A stretch of 64,000 nucleotides of DNA from JANNSO01 sp964485395 (GTDB lineage Bacteria; Spirochaetota; Spirochaetia; Treponematales; UBA12059). The DNA lies in contig CAZAJF010000004.1 in NCBI GenBank assembly GCA_964485395.1, forward strand, positions 134,635 to 198,634, in the 5' to 3' direction. This document shows positions 52,602 through 61,950 of this stretch, piece by piece (within the stretch, counting starts at the first letter, position 1; each line of letters starts with the position of its first letter). The position numbers and the translations under genes were made by a program. The notes under the pieces were generated by a model that did not search any database, was not told the DNA's origin, and saw nothing but the letters and a program-made list of their open reading frames with translations.

Positions 52602-54208
52602 CGCGCCGGCCCCCGATCTTCGCCAGGATAGCCTCCCGGATATTCGCCCTGGATATCCTCCTTGTGCTGGTGCCGGTGCTTGCCCTGGGTCTCCTGCGCA
52701 ACTACGAGAAGAGCCTGCTGGAATCGCTCGAGAACGGCATGTCGCAGCAGGCCCGGATCATCGCCGCATGGCTGTCGCAGGGAACCGGGCCTGTTCGCCC
52801 GCCCGAGGCAAAAAAAATTATCCTGGCTCTCGGGCAAAAGCACACGGTGCGAATCAGGGTCGTAGACACCGATTTTTCGTCCATCGCGGATTCCAGCATG
52901 CTCGCAGCCATGATCACGGATTCAAAGACCGTCGCCCTTACTGGAATCGCCCCGGCAAAAGAGGCGGAATCGACATTGCTCTACCGCCTCATGTCCCTGC
53001 CCGTGAGGCTTTGGCGAAAATATTTCGCACCGCCTGCCCAAGCGCTGGAATCAGCGGATTATTACAGCCAGCGCAGCGCGGTGGACGGGCCGGAAATCAG
53101 GGAAGCCCTGGCCGGTCGATATGGCTCAGCCACTCGAATTTCATCGGGCGGACAAACCTCGGTAACGTTGTACGCCGCAGTCCCCATAACCCGCGCCGGC
53201 AAGATAAGCGGCGCCGTCCTCGTCTCGCAGTCCACCTTCAAGATTCTACGGGAACTGTACGCGCTCAGGCTGGACGCGGCGCGAACCTTCGCTTTCGGCA
53301 TTCTTCTGGCGGCCGCCGTCACGCTGATTCTTTCGCTTACCATCTCATGGCCTCTGGCCCGACTCGCAGCCGCCGCCAGAGAGGCCTTTTCACGGCCGGG
53401 CGGCCTTGCCCGCGCCAGTTTCCACGACACCAAGCGGCTGGACGAGATCGGCGACCTGGAACGGGCTCTGGCCGGTTACGCGCGGGGCTTGGAGGAACGC
53501 GCCATGAGGGCGGAAGGCTTTGCTTCGGACGTCGCGCACGAACTGCGAAATCCCATAGCCAGCGCCGCCGTCTCGATGGAAATGGCCTCGCAGGCGGAAG
53601 CTCCGGAAGACCGGGAGCGTTTTCTCTGCACCGCCCAGGCGGAGCTCAGGCGCATGGATACGCTGATAGGCGGATTGCGCAGTCTCGCGGCGGCCGAAAG
53701 CACGTCGGCGAACGAGAACAAGGATGCGCATACCAACGATGCGGTCGGGGTACTGCTCGGGGCTGCCCAGGCCGCGGTGCAGACATCGGTCCAAGACTCC
53801 GGAATCAAGCTGGTTTTTAAAGACGTGCCCGAGGAAAAAATCGGCATTGCGATACGGCCCTCGCTGCTCGCGAGCGTCATGGACAATCTGATAAGGAATG
53901 CCGTCAGCTTTTCCAAGCCGGGCTCCGAGCTTATCGTTTCCTTCCGCGTGGACAAAGGGTCGTACGCGTCTCTGGAATTTCAAGTCGACGATTCGGGGCC
54001 CGGCGTTCCAGCCGAGCACCTGGACCATGTTTTCGACCGCTTCTTTACCTGGCGCCCGCAAGAAAAAGACAAGCGCGCGCATACAGGCCTCGGGCTCGCC
54101 ATAGTAGCGGCTGCGGCGAGGAGTACGGGCGGAAAAGCCTGGGTAAAAAACCTGCCTTCGGGAGGCGCATCCTTTACGGTCAGCTTGCCCGTCTGCCAAG
54201 TCTCGTAA
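52598..54208 (+). CDS. Sensor histidine kinase (CreC-like)
   Basis: The 536-residue kinase overlaps the regulator by four bases. TM1 is at residues 10-32 and TM2 near 230-250, with a periplasmic region of about 190 residues. A HAMP linker follows (WPLARLAAAAREAFSRPGG). The phosphoacceptor His near residue 317 lies in ASDVAHELRNPIASA. The ATP domain has N-box NLIRNAVSFSKPGS, G1 DDSGPGVP and G2 HTGLGLAIV. It is of the CreC/ChvG class. Signal unknown; CreC in E. coli responds to metabolic state and to cell-wall inhibitors. Confidence 0.92.
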   Translation: MTRRPPIFARIASRIFALDILLVLVPVLALGLLRNYEKSLLESLENGMSQQARIIAAWLSQGTGPVRPPEAKKIILALGQKHTVRIRVVDTDFSSIADSSMLAAMITDSKTVALTGIAPAKEAESTLLYRLMSLPVRLWRKYFAPPAQALESADYYSQRSAVDGPEIREALAGRYGSATRISSGGQTSVTLYAAVPITRAGKISGAVLVSQSTFKILRELYALRLDAARTFAFGILLAAAVTLILSLTISWPLARLAAAAREAFSRPGGLARASFHDTKRLDEIGDLERALAGYARGLEERAMRAEGFASDVAHELRNPIASAAVSMEMASQAEAPEDRERFLCTAQAELRRMDTLIGGLRSLAAAESTSANENKDAHTNDAVGVLLGAAQAAVQTSVQDSGIKLVFKDVPEEKIGIAIRPSLLASVMDNLIRNAVSFSKPGSELIVSFRVDKGSYASLEFQVDDSGPGVPAEHLDHVFDRFFTWRPQEKDKRAHTGLGLAIVAAAARSTGGKAWVKNLPSGGASFTVSLPVCQVS

Positions 54209-54303
54209 GCCGCATAGATTCGCTTTTTATTCTTGATTTCGCCGTAATTTCGCCGTATTCGTGCGCTACATTACAGGTAACCTAATCAAGAGCGGAGTAA
54301 TCA

Positions 54304-55716
54304 ATGGCATTTTTTCAAGGCAAGAAGCAGGCGCTTTCCAATGGATTCGGGTTTAAACTGGCTGCGATCATCGTGCTAACCCTTGTGTTCCTGATTCCAC
54401 AGGCGCTCATAACCAACCTCGTGCGGGAACGCGAATCCCTGCGCGACGAAACCCTGGGAAGCATCAATGCCCCGCTGGGAGGCAGCCCATCGTTCGCGGG
54501 CCCTTACATCATCGTACCGGCAATGGTCAAGCGATCCAACGCCCAGGGCATCCTGACGCCCACCTACACCAAAGTCTTCTTCATGCCGGAAACAAGCGGC
54601 ACCGTCATAAAGGCACATATCGAAAAGCTGCGGCGCGGCATTTACAGCAATCCGGTCGCCAACGCGGAAATAACGGTTTCCTTCCGGTTTGCCGCGGAAG
54701 ACGCCAAGGCAGGCAATACCAACGCGTACAACCTCGACTGGGAAAACGCCTCGCTGGGTTTGGCCATACCCGACGCCCGGCTCCTGTCCAAGGACGCCAT
54801 CTTCCGGACGGAAGGCTCCCAGCCCCGGCGCATGAAAGGCGCGGAAACCGCGTTCGTCAAGTACGACCGTTTGCTCGCCGTCCCCATCGGTTCGGCAGCC
54901 GGCAATCAAGCAACGAAGCTTTGTGAAGGATCCATAACATTCTCGTTGCGCGGAGGCGGCAGGATATCCCTGGCTCCGGCCGGCGGCGACGCGTCGGTAA
55001 CCATGGAAGCCGACTGGCCGTCGCCTTCGTTCGAGGGCTTCGTGCTGCCCACGGAGCGGAATCTGGGAAAATCGGGCTTCTCCGCCTCATGGTACATCCC
55101 GGAAAGCGTTCAGGCCGTCCCCTCGGCGTTCCTCGCGGAAGACTGGTCCGACAGGCTGCAGGAAGCCGAGTTCGGCGTAAATCTCATCGAGCCGGTGGAC
55201 GCATACAGGAAAACCTCCCGTGCGGTAAAATACGCCTTGCTGTTCGTCATAGCGCCCTTCGCGATCCTGTTCCTCTTCGAGGTCTTCACGCTCGTCCGGA
55301 TACATCCCGTGCAATATGTCCTCGTGGGCATGGCCAACATGATTTTCTACGTATTGCTGCTTTCGGTCTCCGAGCATTCCAGTTTCGGACTGGCATATCT
55401 TGCCGCGGCGGCGGCCACCAGCCTCGTAACGGGCCTATACTATAAATCCGTGTCGAGGAACCACAAGGCGTGGCTACTGGGCGGTATATGCGCGGCTTCG
55501 CTCTATGGAATCCTCTACGCCATCCTGCTGTCGGAGGATTACGCCCTGCTCATCGGTTCCGTCGTTCTGTTTACCCTGACGGCCGGCCTTATGTGGGCCA
55601 CGAGAAACGTCAATTGGTACAAGCGGGGAAACGATGCCGGCTATTCCGGGGACACGATGTTCAAGCCTGTTTACACGGGGGGGAAGGAAGAAATTTCCGA
55701 CACGGAGCCCACGTAA
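54304..55716 (+). CDS. creD: CreD-family inner-membrane protein
   Basis: The 470-residue protein starts MAFFQGKKQALSNGFGFKLA with GAGCGGAG upstream. A first helix (IIVLTLVFLIPQALITNLV) leads into a large periplasmic domain, as in CreD (RERESLRDETLGSINAPLGG, FAGPYIIVPA). About six C-terminal helices then follow (LLFVIAPFAILFLFEVFTLV, HPVQYVLVGMANMIFYVLLL, SFGLAYLAAAAATSLVTGLY). CreD is needed for envelope integrity and resistance to some toxins and beta-lactams. It closes the Sua5-regulator-kinase-creD cluster, 95 bases after the kinase, and has its own terminator. Confidence 0.93.
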   Translation: MAFFQGKKQALSNGFGFKLAAIIVLTLVFLIPQALITNLVRERESLRDETLGSINAPLGGSPSFAGPYIIVPAMVKRSNAQGILTPTYTKVFFMPETSGTVIKAHIEKLRRGIYSNPVANAEITVSFRFAAEDAKAGNTNAYNLDWENASLGLAIPDARLLSKDAIFRTEGSQPRRMKGAETAFVKYDRLLAVPIGSAAGNQATKLCEGSITFSLRGGGRISLAPAGGDASVTMEADWPSPSFEGFVLPTERNLGKSGFSASWYIPESVQAVPSAFLAEDWSDRLQEAEFGVNLIEPVDAYRKTSRAVKYALLFVIAPFAILFLFEVFTLVRIHPVQYVLVGMANMIFYVLLLSVSEHSSFGLAYLAAAAATSLVTGLYYKSVSRNHKAWLLGGICAASLYGILYAILLSEDYALLIGSVVLFTLTAGLMWATRNVNWYKRGNDAGYSGDTMFKPVYTGGKEEISDTEPT

Positions 55717-55750
55717 AAAGCCGCTAATATACTCCGAGATTCGGTCCGAT

Positions 55751-55776
55751 AATAAGCGTGAGAGATCACGCTTATT
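55751..55776 (+). terminator. Terminator after creD
   Basis: An 11-base-pair perfect stem (AATAAGCGTGA, loop GAGA) followed by TTTATTTAC. The next gene begins 22 bases later with its own Shine-Dalgarno. Confidence 0.85.
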
Positions 55777-55797
55777 TTTATTTACGGAGAACGGATC

Positions 55798-56178
55798 ATG
55801 CAGACAACCGTGTCCAATCACCTTCCCTACTCGTATTTATTCGCCGCCGGCGCGTCGGGGAAAATATCGATTCCCGTGTCGTCCTTGCAGCTTCCCTATT
55901 CCAATTTCAAGAACGTCGTGGGAGTGCAGGCCGATTCCAACGTAGGTTACAGCCTCGACAAGCTTCAGATATTGGATACGCTCATAGGCCACCTTCGCAC
56001 CGTCAGGAAATCGCCCATGCCCGAGAACGAGACTGCGCAAGGCGCGACTCCGGGGCAGATCGACGCTCTCATCGAGGAATACAGCAAGCAGCTGCACACC
56101 GCCCTGGTCGCAAAGAGCATCCCGTACGCAAAGCCCCAGGGCGTAATGCCCGGCATGATGGTATCCGTCGCCGCCTGA
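55798..56178 (+). CDS. Small protein of unknown function
   Basis: The 126-residue product has GGAGAACGG before the ATG. There is no signal or membrane helix. The N-terminal half is beta-like (SYLFAAGASGKISIPVSSLQ) and the C-terminal half is helical with a Pro/Met-rich end (KPQGVMPGMMVSVAA). I recognise no family. The gene is short but has a good Shine-Dalgarno and stands between a terminator and a convergent gene, so it is probably real. Confidence 0.6.
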   Translation: MQTTVSNHLPYSYLFAAGASGKISIPVSSLQLPYSNFKNVVGVQADSNVGYSLDKLQILDTLIGHLRTVRKSPMPENETAQGATPGQIDALIEEYSKQLHTALVAKSIPYAKPQGVMPGMMVSVAA

Positions 56179-56195
56179 AATCGAGCCTATAGCCC

Positions 56196-58583
56196 TCACT
56201 CCCCAAGCGCGTATTTCAAGAAAGCCTTTCCGTCGGTATCGTCGTGCAGTATCGAATACATGGCGGCGGCGTGAATCACGTTGCGGCCGTATTGCCGCGT
56301 CTCCTCGAGCGCTAGAGTTTCCAGGAGCAGGTCGTCGGGTAAATCCCCGGCCTCCCCCTTCCAGCGCCTGTAGCGCGTCGGCCCTCCATTATAAGAAAAT
56401 AACGCAGGAAGCACACCCCCTTTGTTCGAGCGCAGAAGTCCCTTGAAAAAAGCCGCCCCTATCCTGATATTGTCGGAAGGATTCTCCAGCGAATATTCGG
56501 ACATGCCTATTTTTCTCGCCGTCTCGGCGGCGGTCGTCGGCATCAGCTGCGACAGCCCGATCGCACCCGCGCGGGACACTACCGTGGGCATGAAGAGGCT
56601 TTCCGACCGGACCAAACCGTAAAAAAGCGCGGACGCTATATCCGCCTCGGTGCTTGCGGCGTCCATCTCGGCGCGAAACGGCATAGGCCAAAACAGCTCC
56701 CGGTCACGGTCCGCCACGCGGTACTCCTTCCGGCCAAAAACCTTGCCTATCACGCGGATGCTCTCCGCATGAGCATCGGCGGCGGCGAGAGCCTCGGCGA
56801 CGCGCCGTATGTCCGCGGGGCTCATCGTGTCAAAATACGGGGCAAGCTCGGTCCGGATCCGCGAAGGCAGGCGCCAACGCAGCAGTTCCAGCGCGTAATC
56901 CGCCGGGATAAAATCTTTACCTAAATTTCCGTATCCGCCGTTTCCCTCCGCGGGGCTCGGCGCAAGGGCGGCGGTTTCCGCCGAAGCGTCCAGCCAGGCG
57001 TCCAGCGGCAGGCCCAGGCGATAGGCTGACAGAAGCCGATACCATTGCTCGTCATCCTGGTTGTAAGCCCGCCTGTAATGGGCCGACGAATATTCCTTGG
57101 GCGTCAAGATTTTCGCGGCTCCCGGCAAAAGGGGAATTTGCGCCGCTCCGATGATGCCCAGCTCCGCGCCGCGTGCGCAGATATACGAAATCCTTGCCAG
57201 GCATTTGCCTTCCGCCCGGGTTCCGCAAGCGGCGTCGAGAGCCGCCAAGGCCGAGCCGTTTCGCTTAAGCAATGCATCCCGGCTGATCTGTTCCACCAAA
57301 TCGCTGAAATATCCCGGATTCTGCGTCTTGGAAAAAGCGTCGGCCAATACGCGGATCGCGTCCATGTTCCCGGCGGGCAGATAGGAATCCGCCAAGTACC
57401 ACAGGGCGGCGTCGCGATCCGCGCTTGAAGGCGCGAGCTGGGCGGCCTTCGAAAAATACTTGCGCGATTCATCCAATTTATTGGCGATTCGCGTAAAGCG
57501 GCCCGCATAGAACTGAAAAAGGTAGTCGCGGTCGGGCGTCAATCCCGCGCCGCCCGACAGTAGCGTAAATAAAACTTCACCATCGGACTGCGCGCCGTAG
57601 AAATAAGATCGCGCGAAATCGGCCAACACCGTATAGGAAAGCCCGTTGATCCGCTCGCGCAGGCCCGAGCCGCCCGCTAAATACGCCGCCGCCAAAGACT
57701 GTACGTTCGGCGTCGGCGCAGGGCTTTCGGAGCCGCCGCTATCGTTGGCGCGCAATAAATACGCCTTCATGGTGCGGATTGCCAGACCGTAATCTCGATC
57801 GTTGGCGGCCGCGCGGATCTGTACGAGCAAGACGGCATCTTCCTTCAGAAAGTTCTGCGACGTTTCAAGTATCGCAGTAAAACCTTCCTGCACGGCTATC
57901 GAGCTTCGCATATTCAATAAACCGGCGACAAGCTCGGCAAGCTCCGCGGCGTTCGCGGGCTTGCCTATGCTCAGAATGCTTTTAATCATGCCGACCGTAA
58001 CGGATGCGGCTTCTCGGGCGCTGTCTTGCGGAAATTCCAGGCGTAGTTTTCGCCAGGCAGAGAGCGCTTGATCATGACGGCCATCGAGCCCCAACGCTTG
58101 AGCCGTCAAAATGGAGTTACGGTACGGAGAAAGCGCGGGAGCCCCTGAATGGAGAAGGTTAAGCAGTTTGGAAGAATCGGCGGAGTCACGATATGTGTCC
58201 GCAAGGAAGCGGGCTGCGCGAGTTTTACGCCAGGTTTTTTCGTATTTGAGTGCCGCCTCAAAAAAGCCTTGCGCCGCTTCGGGTTGCCCATGATCCATGG
58301 CATAGATTCCCAAATAGAGCAGGGCACCCGGCCCCAAGCGCGTAAAGCCGCGATAATCGACGGCTTCGCCCACAGGCAAGGGCAGAGGCTCCCCCCGCTC
58401 CATGGTACTGAACCACTGAGCTTCGGAAAGCCCCATGATAGTCGAGCCTGAGCAGGAAACCGCCACAGGCAGGAAAAAGATCAGTATTGAAAGGAACAGC
58501 TTATTTCGGAATATAAATCCAGGTTGTGGAAATAATTTTGTCCGGATGCTTAATAATCTTATTCGCTCGGTAAATCTTGCCAT
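56196..58583 (-). CDS. Soluble-lytic-transglycosylase-type lipoprotein
   Basis: This 795-residue lipoprotein has a lipobox (LPVAVSC near residue 44) behind a long N-terminal region. A superhelical TPR-like body covers residues 55-620. The C-terminal SLT domain has the catalytic Glu in YGLVRSESLFMPTV (near 661), AGAIGLSQLMPTTA, and SYNGGPTRYRRW. It cleaves peptidoglycan strands with 1,6-anhydro ends, in the periplasm. The only ATG for the lipoprotein start overlaps the LysM gene by 83 bases; a start nearer residue 30 (non-ATG) is possible and would give a shorter signal. The overlap links it to the LysM gene. Confidence 0.93.
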   Translation of the reverse strand: MARFTERIRLLSIRTKLFPQPGFIFRNKLFLSILIFFLPVAVSCSGSTIMGLSEAQWFSTMERGEPLPLPVGEAVDYRGFTRLGPGALLYLGIYAMDHGQPEAAQGFFEAALKYEKTWRKTRAARFLADTYRDSADSSKLLNLLHSGAPALSPYRNSILTAQALGLDGRHDQALSAWRKLRLEFPQDSAREAASVTVGMIKSILSIGKPANAAELAELVAGLLNMRSSIAVQEGFTAILETSQNFLKEDAVLLVQIRAAANDRDYGLAIRTMKAYLLRANDSGGSESPAPTPNVQSLAAAYLAGGSGLRERINGLSYTVLADFARSYFYGAQSDGEVLFTLLSGGAGLTPDRDYLFQFYAGRFTRIANKLDESRKYFSKAAQLAPSSADRDAALWYLADSYLPAGNMDAIRVLADAFSKTQNPGYFSDLVEQISRDALLKRNGSALAALDAACGTRAEGKCLARISYICARGAELGIIGAAQIPLLPGAAKILTPKEYSSAHYRRAYNQDDEQWYRLLSAYRLGLPLDAWLDASAETAALAPSPAEGNGGYGNLGKDFIPADYALELLRWRLPSRIRTELAPYFDTMSPADIRRVAEALAAADAHAESIRVIGKVFGRKEYRVADRDRELFWPMPFRAEMDAASTEADIASALFYGLVRSESLFMPTVVSRAGAIGLSQLMPTTAAETARKIGMSEYSLENPSDNIRIGAAFFKGLLRSNKGGVLPALFSYNGGPTRYRRWKGEAGDLPDDLLLETLALEETRQYGRNVIHAAAMYSILHDDTDGKAFLKYALGE

Positions 58584-59682
58584 ATTTCCACGGTGTCCTG
58601 TAATAAGCTATGGAAAGATCCCACAAGGTGTCTCCCCATTTTATCTTATACCATACTCCGGGCTTCCTTGGCGCGGGGGTCGGCTTGACTTTTTTTACAG
58701 GTGCTGGCGCGGGAGCCACTTCGGGAGTCGGAGCGACAGTAACGACTGGGGCGGGCGCCGGCGTCGGAGTTGGTGCGGGAGCGGGCGCCGTTACGGCCGG
58801 CTCCACCGGCTTCGGAGTTTCAACCATGGCGGGCGTGGGGGGAATGGTTACTTTATCCGAAGTCAACTTAAACACGAGGAACGCAAGCGCAAGAACCACG
58901 AGCAGAATGCCAACGGCTATGAGTATTTTAAGCCAAATCGGCATACCTTTTTTTCCACTGCTCTCAAAAGTCTTCGACTCTGCGGACTGTGTCGTTTTTT
59001 CGGTTTTTGTTTGCATGGTTCGCACTTCCTTGCGTATCGTCGTACTCGTATTTTTTTCAACCTCGGGCTCGGGCTTTACGAGTTGCTCAGGCGGGTTGAT
59101 ATCCTCAAAAGAAAGAACATCGTTATCGATACTCAGCATATCCTCGTGTTCATCGGGAAAATCCATGGTAAACGGCGTACTGGCGCTCGATGCCGCTTGG
59201 CCGGAATCAGAATCCAGCTCCATGTCGATTTCCGTGATTTCGGTATCAAACGCATTGGTATCCGGGAACTCGTCCGGATTAAAGGCAGCGTCCTCTTCCA
59301 TTTTGTCTTCGCTCAGGTCAAAATCGGGAATATCGTAGATTTCCTCCTGATCAAGCGCTTTAAGGGAGACCGTCAGGGTTTGATGCTCGCCGCTTACTTC
59401 GTCACGGGCATATGCGGTTAGATTTCCTTCTTCATCAAGCCCAAATTCCATGCGGATATCCGGAACGCCTTTAGGCTGTGGCTTGATATTTTCCACTACC
59501 AAAGAGCCAACGTAGGTATTTTCAGCACCCGGGGTGCTTTTCTCACCGCGATATACGTCAATTTGCACGCTAGGCTGGTTATCTTTTACCGTTGTTACGA
59601 TGAGAGCCTTGCGGGACGTAGAGTCCTCATCAAGAATTGGATAAAACTCGCCATTGGCGAGACGTATGCCTATCTTTGCCAT
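58501..59682 (-). CDS. DnaK substrate-domain / transmembrane / LysM protein
   Basis: The ATG at 59682 has TTGGAAG upstream. The 393-residue protein has no signal. Residues 25-105 follow the DnaK beta-sandwich (TTVKDNQPSVQIDVYRGEKS, then PQPKGVPDIRMEFGLDEEGN, LTAYARDEVSG), the same order and motifs as in Hsp70 substrate domains. An acidic linker comes next, then one helix near 246-268 (MPIWLKILIAVGILLVVLAL). A Pro/Ala-rich spacer leads to a C-terminal LysM (YKIKWGDTLWDLSIAYYRTP) that binds peptidoglycan. With the N-terminus inside, the Hsp70-like module would lie in the cytoplasm and the LysM in the periplasm. No ATPase domain is present. It overlaps the lytic transglycosylase gene, so they likely act together. 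Confidence 0.85.
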   Translation of the reverse strand: MAKIGIRLANGEFYPILDEDSTSRKALIVTTVKDNQPSVQIDVYRGEKSTPGAENTYVGSLVVENIKPQPKGVPDIRMEFGLDEEGNLTAYARDEVSGEHQTLTVSLKALDQEEIYDIPDFDLSEDKMEEDAAFNPDEFPDTNAFDTEITEIDMELDSDSGQAASSASTPFTMDFPDEHEDMLSIDNDVLSFEDINPPEQLVKPEPEVEKNTSTTIRKEVRTMQTKTEKTTQSAESKTFESSGKKGMPIWLKILIAVGILLVVLALAFLVFKLTSDKVTIPPTPAMVETPKPVEPAVTAPAPAPTPTPAPAPVVTVAPTPEVAPAPAPVKKVKPTPAPRKPGVWYKIKWGDTLWDLSIAYYRTPWKYGKIYRANKIIKHPDKIISTTWIYIPK

Positions 59683-59820
59683 AGTATGCTTCCAATGAAC
59701 ACAGGGTGAGCGAAAACCACATGCGTCGTGCAAGGGTAACGCCCGGAGAATTGCGCTGTAACGCAAATCCTCACACTTAAGTATCGGACCTTTTTGTGAA
59801 AAAATCGAGCTATTTTCTAT

Positions 59821-60579
59821 CTATTTTCTGGCTATCGCTATCAGGCTTTTTGCATTGTTGTCGTAAAGAGCTCCACTTGTAGAGCCAAACAGCTGTACTT
59901 TAGAAAATCCGGCTATTTTTAGTGCGCTTTCAAGCTCGTGAGCCGAGTAAAGGCGTTGAACCCATGAGCGGTCGATGCGCCGCTTGCCGTCGATAATAAC
60001 CCAGCGGTTACGAAGGCCTTCCCAGGCACCGACCACGCTGAATTCAGTCAAAATCAGCTTGCCGTCACGCTCAAACCATTCACCTTCAATAAAATCCCGC
60101 GCTGCGGTTTCTTTACCCACCATATCCATAACCAAAGTTCCACCGGATACCAGAGAACTACACAGGAGCCGAAGGTACGCTTCGTCTTCCGCACGGGATT
60201 CAAAGTAACCGAAACTGGTAAAAAGATTCAGGGCCAGGGAAAAAGCATCGGGTCGTACAAAATGGCGTACGTCTGCATGGATTAGCTCTACGGAAAGGCT
60301 CTCGTCGGCCGCGCTCGCGGCAAAAGCGTCCAAGTAGGGTTGCGTTATGTCCACTCCGGTAAGCTTGTAGCCACGCCGGGCGAATTCTAGACCGTGCCGC
60401 CCGGGTCCACAGCAGGAATCCAAAATGGCCGAGCCTGGGCTTACGCCGGTAAGGGAAATTATACCGTCGACCACCGCAGGAACTTCAGCCCAGCGTTCCG
60501 AATTGAACATAAGCGGAGCATACTGGGTCCAAAACTCATCGTCTGAAAACCACTCTTCTGAATTCTCAGATTCCACCAT
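59821..60579 (-). CDS. SAM-dependent methyltransferase
   Basis: The 252-residue protein has a class I fold: motif I VSPGSAILDSCCGPGRHGLE, an acidic post-I (TGVDITQPYLDAF), a motif II region VELIHADVRHF and SFGYFESRAEDEAY. The CCGPGRHGLEFARRG motif resembles small bacterial methyltransferases acting on small molecules. The substrate is unknown. It starts inside the end of the 125-residue gene (14-base overlap) and is part of the che-distal transcript. Confidence 0.9.
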   Translation of the reverse strand: MVESENSEEWFSDDEFWTQYAPLMFNSERWAEVPAVVDGIISLTGVSPGSAILDSCCGPGRHGLEFARRGYKLTGVDITQPYLDAFAASAADESLSVELIHADVRHFVRPDAFSLALNLFTSFGYFESRAEDEAYLRLLCSSLVSGGTLVMDMVGKETAARDFIEGEWFERDGKLILTEFSVVGAWEGLRNRWVIIDGKRRIDRSWVQRLYSAHELESALKIAGFSKVQLFGSTSGALYDNNAKSLIAIARK

Positions 60580-60943
60580 GATCCAGAACCTGGGTAAGCA
60601 CGTAGCTCAAGATATCCATATCGATATCCCCGGAATCCAGTGTAACGATTTCGCGTATCTCAACCCACTCCGGCCTGGAAAATTCGGTACCGTCGTAATC
60701 CATGAGCAATAACGAACCGAGACCGCCGAGCCAATCCAGGGCTTTCTGGCCGGAGCGCTCTCCGGTAGAGGCGAAAAATGACAGAAATGTCGTAAACACA
60801 GCCGCTACGGTTGCCTCGGGAACATTTCCCAAAGCTCTCTTATATAAAGTACGCAAGACATCGAAAGCCTTGCTGTCCGCACCCACGGCATAGCGCTCAT
60901 ACCAGCTGTCCAAGTCGCGTTTCAGTTTTTCTACGGCTTGCAT
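60566..60943 (-). CDS. Small cytoplasmic protein of unknown function in che operon
   Basis: The 125-residue product starts nine bases after cheY and overlaps the methyltransferase. It is helical at first (MQAVEKLKRDLDSWYERYAV) and ends with a mixed segment (REIVTLDSGDIDMDILSYVL). No signal, helix or known motif is seen. Its place directly after cheY suggests a link to the chemotaxis transcript, though function cannot be told. Confidence 0.8.
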   Translation of the reverse strand: MQAVEKLKRDLDSWYERYAVGADSKAFDVLRTLYKRALGNVPEATVAAVFTTFLSFFASTGERSGQKALDWLGGLGSLLLMDYDGTEFSRPEWVEIREIVTLDSGDIDMDILSYVLTQVLDHGGI

Positions 60944-60952
60944 GGAACCCGC

Positions 60953-61390
60953 TTACTTGGAGAGCACATGGGTAATGCGCTCCAGAACTTTTTTGCGATC
61001 AAGCGGTTTAACGATGTAGTTTTTTGCCCCGGATAAAAGCGCTTGTTTTACCAAATCCTGCTTTCCAAGCGCGCTAATCATGATTACTTTGGCATTTTTG
61101 TCAAAATCTATGATTTTCTGCAACGCCGTAAGGCCGTCCATATTAGGCATCGTAATATCCATGGTCACGAGATCGACATTGGGATACAGTTCCTTATAAC
61201 GCTCAAGTCCCAACAAGCCGTCCGCGGCCTGTCCCACGACATCATAACCTTCGGAAGTCAGTATTTGCGTAATCTGCTTTGCGACGAACATCGAGTCATC
61301 CACGACAAGAACGCGGAAAGGAGTGCCGTCGGGCCGCTGGCCTTCCGGTTTCCTTTCATTGATCGAAGGAAAATCTTCTTTTGTTTTCAT
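60953..61390 (-). CDS. cheY: Chemotaxis response regulator CheY
   Basis: The 145-residue single receiver has a 25-residue N-terminal extension, then VLVVDDSMFVAKQI. The acceptor Asp78 is in LVTMDITMPNMDG. The switch Ser is in VIMISALGKQ and the Lys in IVKPLDR. CheY-P binds the flagellar motor switch. The Shine-Dalgarno GGAGGAG is strong. It follows cheX by 11 bases. Confidence 0.96.
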   Translation of the reverse strand: MKTKEDFPSINERKPEGQRPDGTPFRVLVVDDSMFVAKQITQILTSEGYDVVGQAADGLLGLERYKELYPNVDLVTMDITMPNMDGLTALQKIIDFDKNAKVIMISALGKQDLVKQALLSGAKNYIVKPLDRKKVLERITHVLSK

Positions 61391-61401
61391 GGTCTCCTCC
61401 G

Positions 61402-61866
61402 TTAGCCCCGCTCTCGTATCGCGACATTTATCTCTACTTTTCCCTGTGGAGTTTCCATCGGTACTATCAGAGCCTCGACATCCTGATTACTTACTTCCAT
61501 GTTGTCGCCGGTAAAAATCGCCGGAGGAGTAAGATCGAAGGCAAATCCCAGCTCATGGAGCTTGGTTACCGCCTGCGCCGTTATCATATTGGCAAGCTCG
61601 GTGATAGTAGCCTTTACCAGATCGTCCATTACAAGGAGATCTTCGCCGTTCATCGTAGAAGCCAAGGCTAGCGCTGTTTTTTTATCCATATCGAACAGGA
61701 CCCGGCCCTCGACATCCCCCGCCAGGCCGACTATCGCCGCAACGCCCATGACGGGCATGGAAGTGGATTTAAGATACAACTCTCCACGCCGAACATCCGC
61801 TTGAAGCACTTCCTTCATTACGTTAAAGGCAGCTTCGACAAAAGGATTGATATATTCTACTCGCAT
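61402..61866 (-). CDS. cheX: CheY-P phosphatase CheX
   Basis: The 154-residue protein has the CheX/CheC fold and the catalytic pair Glu90 and Asn93 in ATITELANMITAQA. It also has the GRVLFDMDKKTALALAS and MNGEDL segments. Spirochaetes use CheX instead of CheZ to dephosphorylate CheY-P. It is in the expected place before cheY. Confidence 0.96.
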   Translation of the reverse strand: MRVEYINPFVEAAFNVMKEVLQADVRRGELYLKSTSMPVMGVAAIVGLAGDVEGRVLFDMDKKTALALASTMNGEDLLVMDDLVKATITELANMITAQAVTKLHELGFAFDLTPPAIFTGDNMEVSNQDVEALIVPMETPQGKVEINVAIRERG

Positions 61867-61950
61867 GCCGTTCTCCCGTCAATTTCCTACAAGATGTACC
61901 GATTCCTTTAATTTCCGGAATACGGAATCAACTCTATTCTAAGCAGCCCC

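Noticed and set aside
58730..58830. Pro/Ala-rich repeat as a separate tandem DNA element
   Set aside because: It is the periplasmic spacer of the LysM protein and needs no other explanation.
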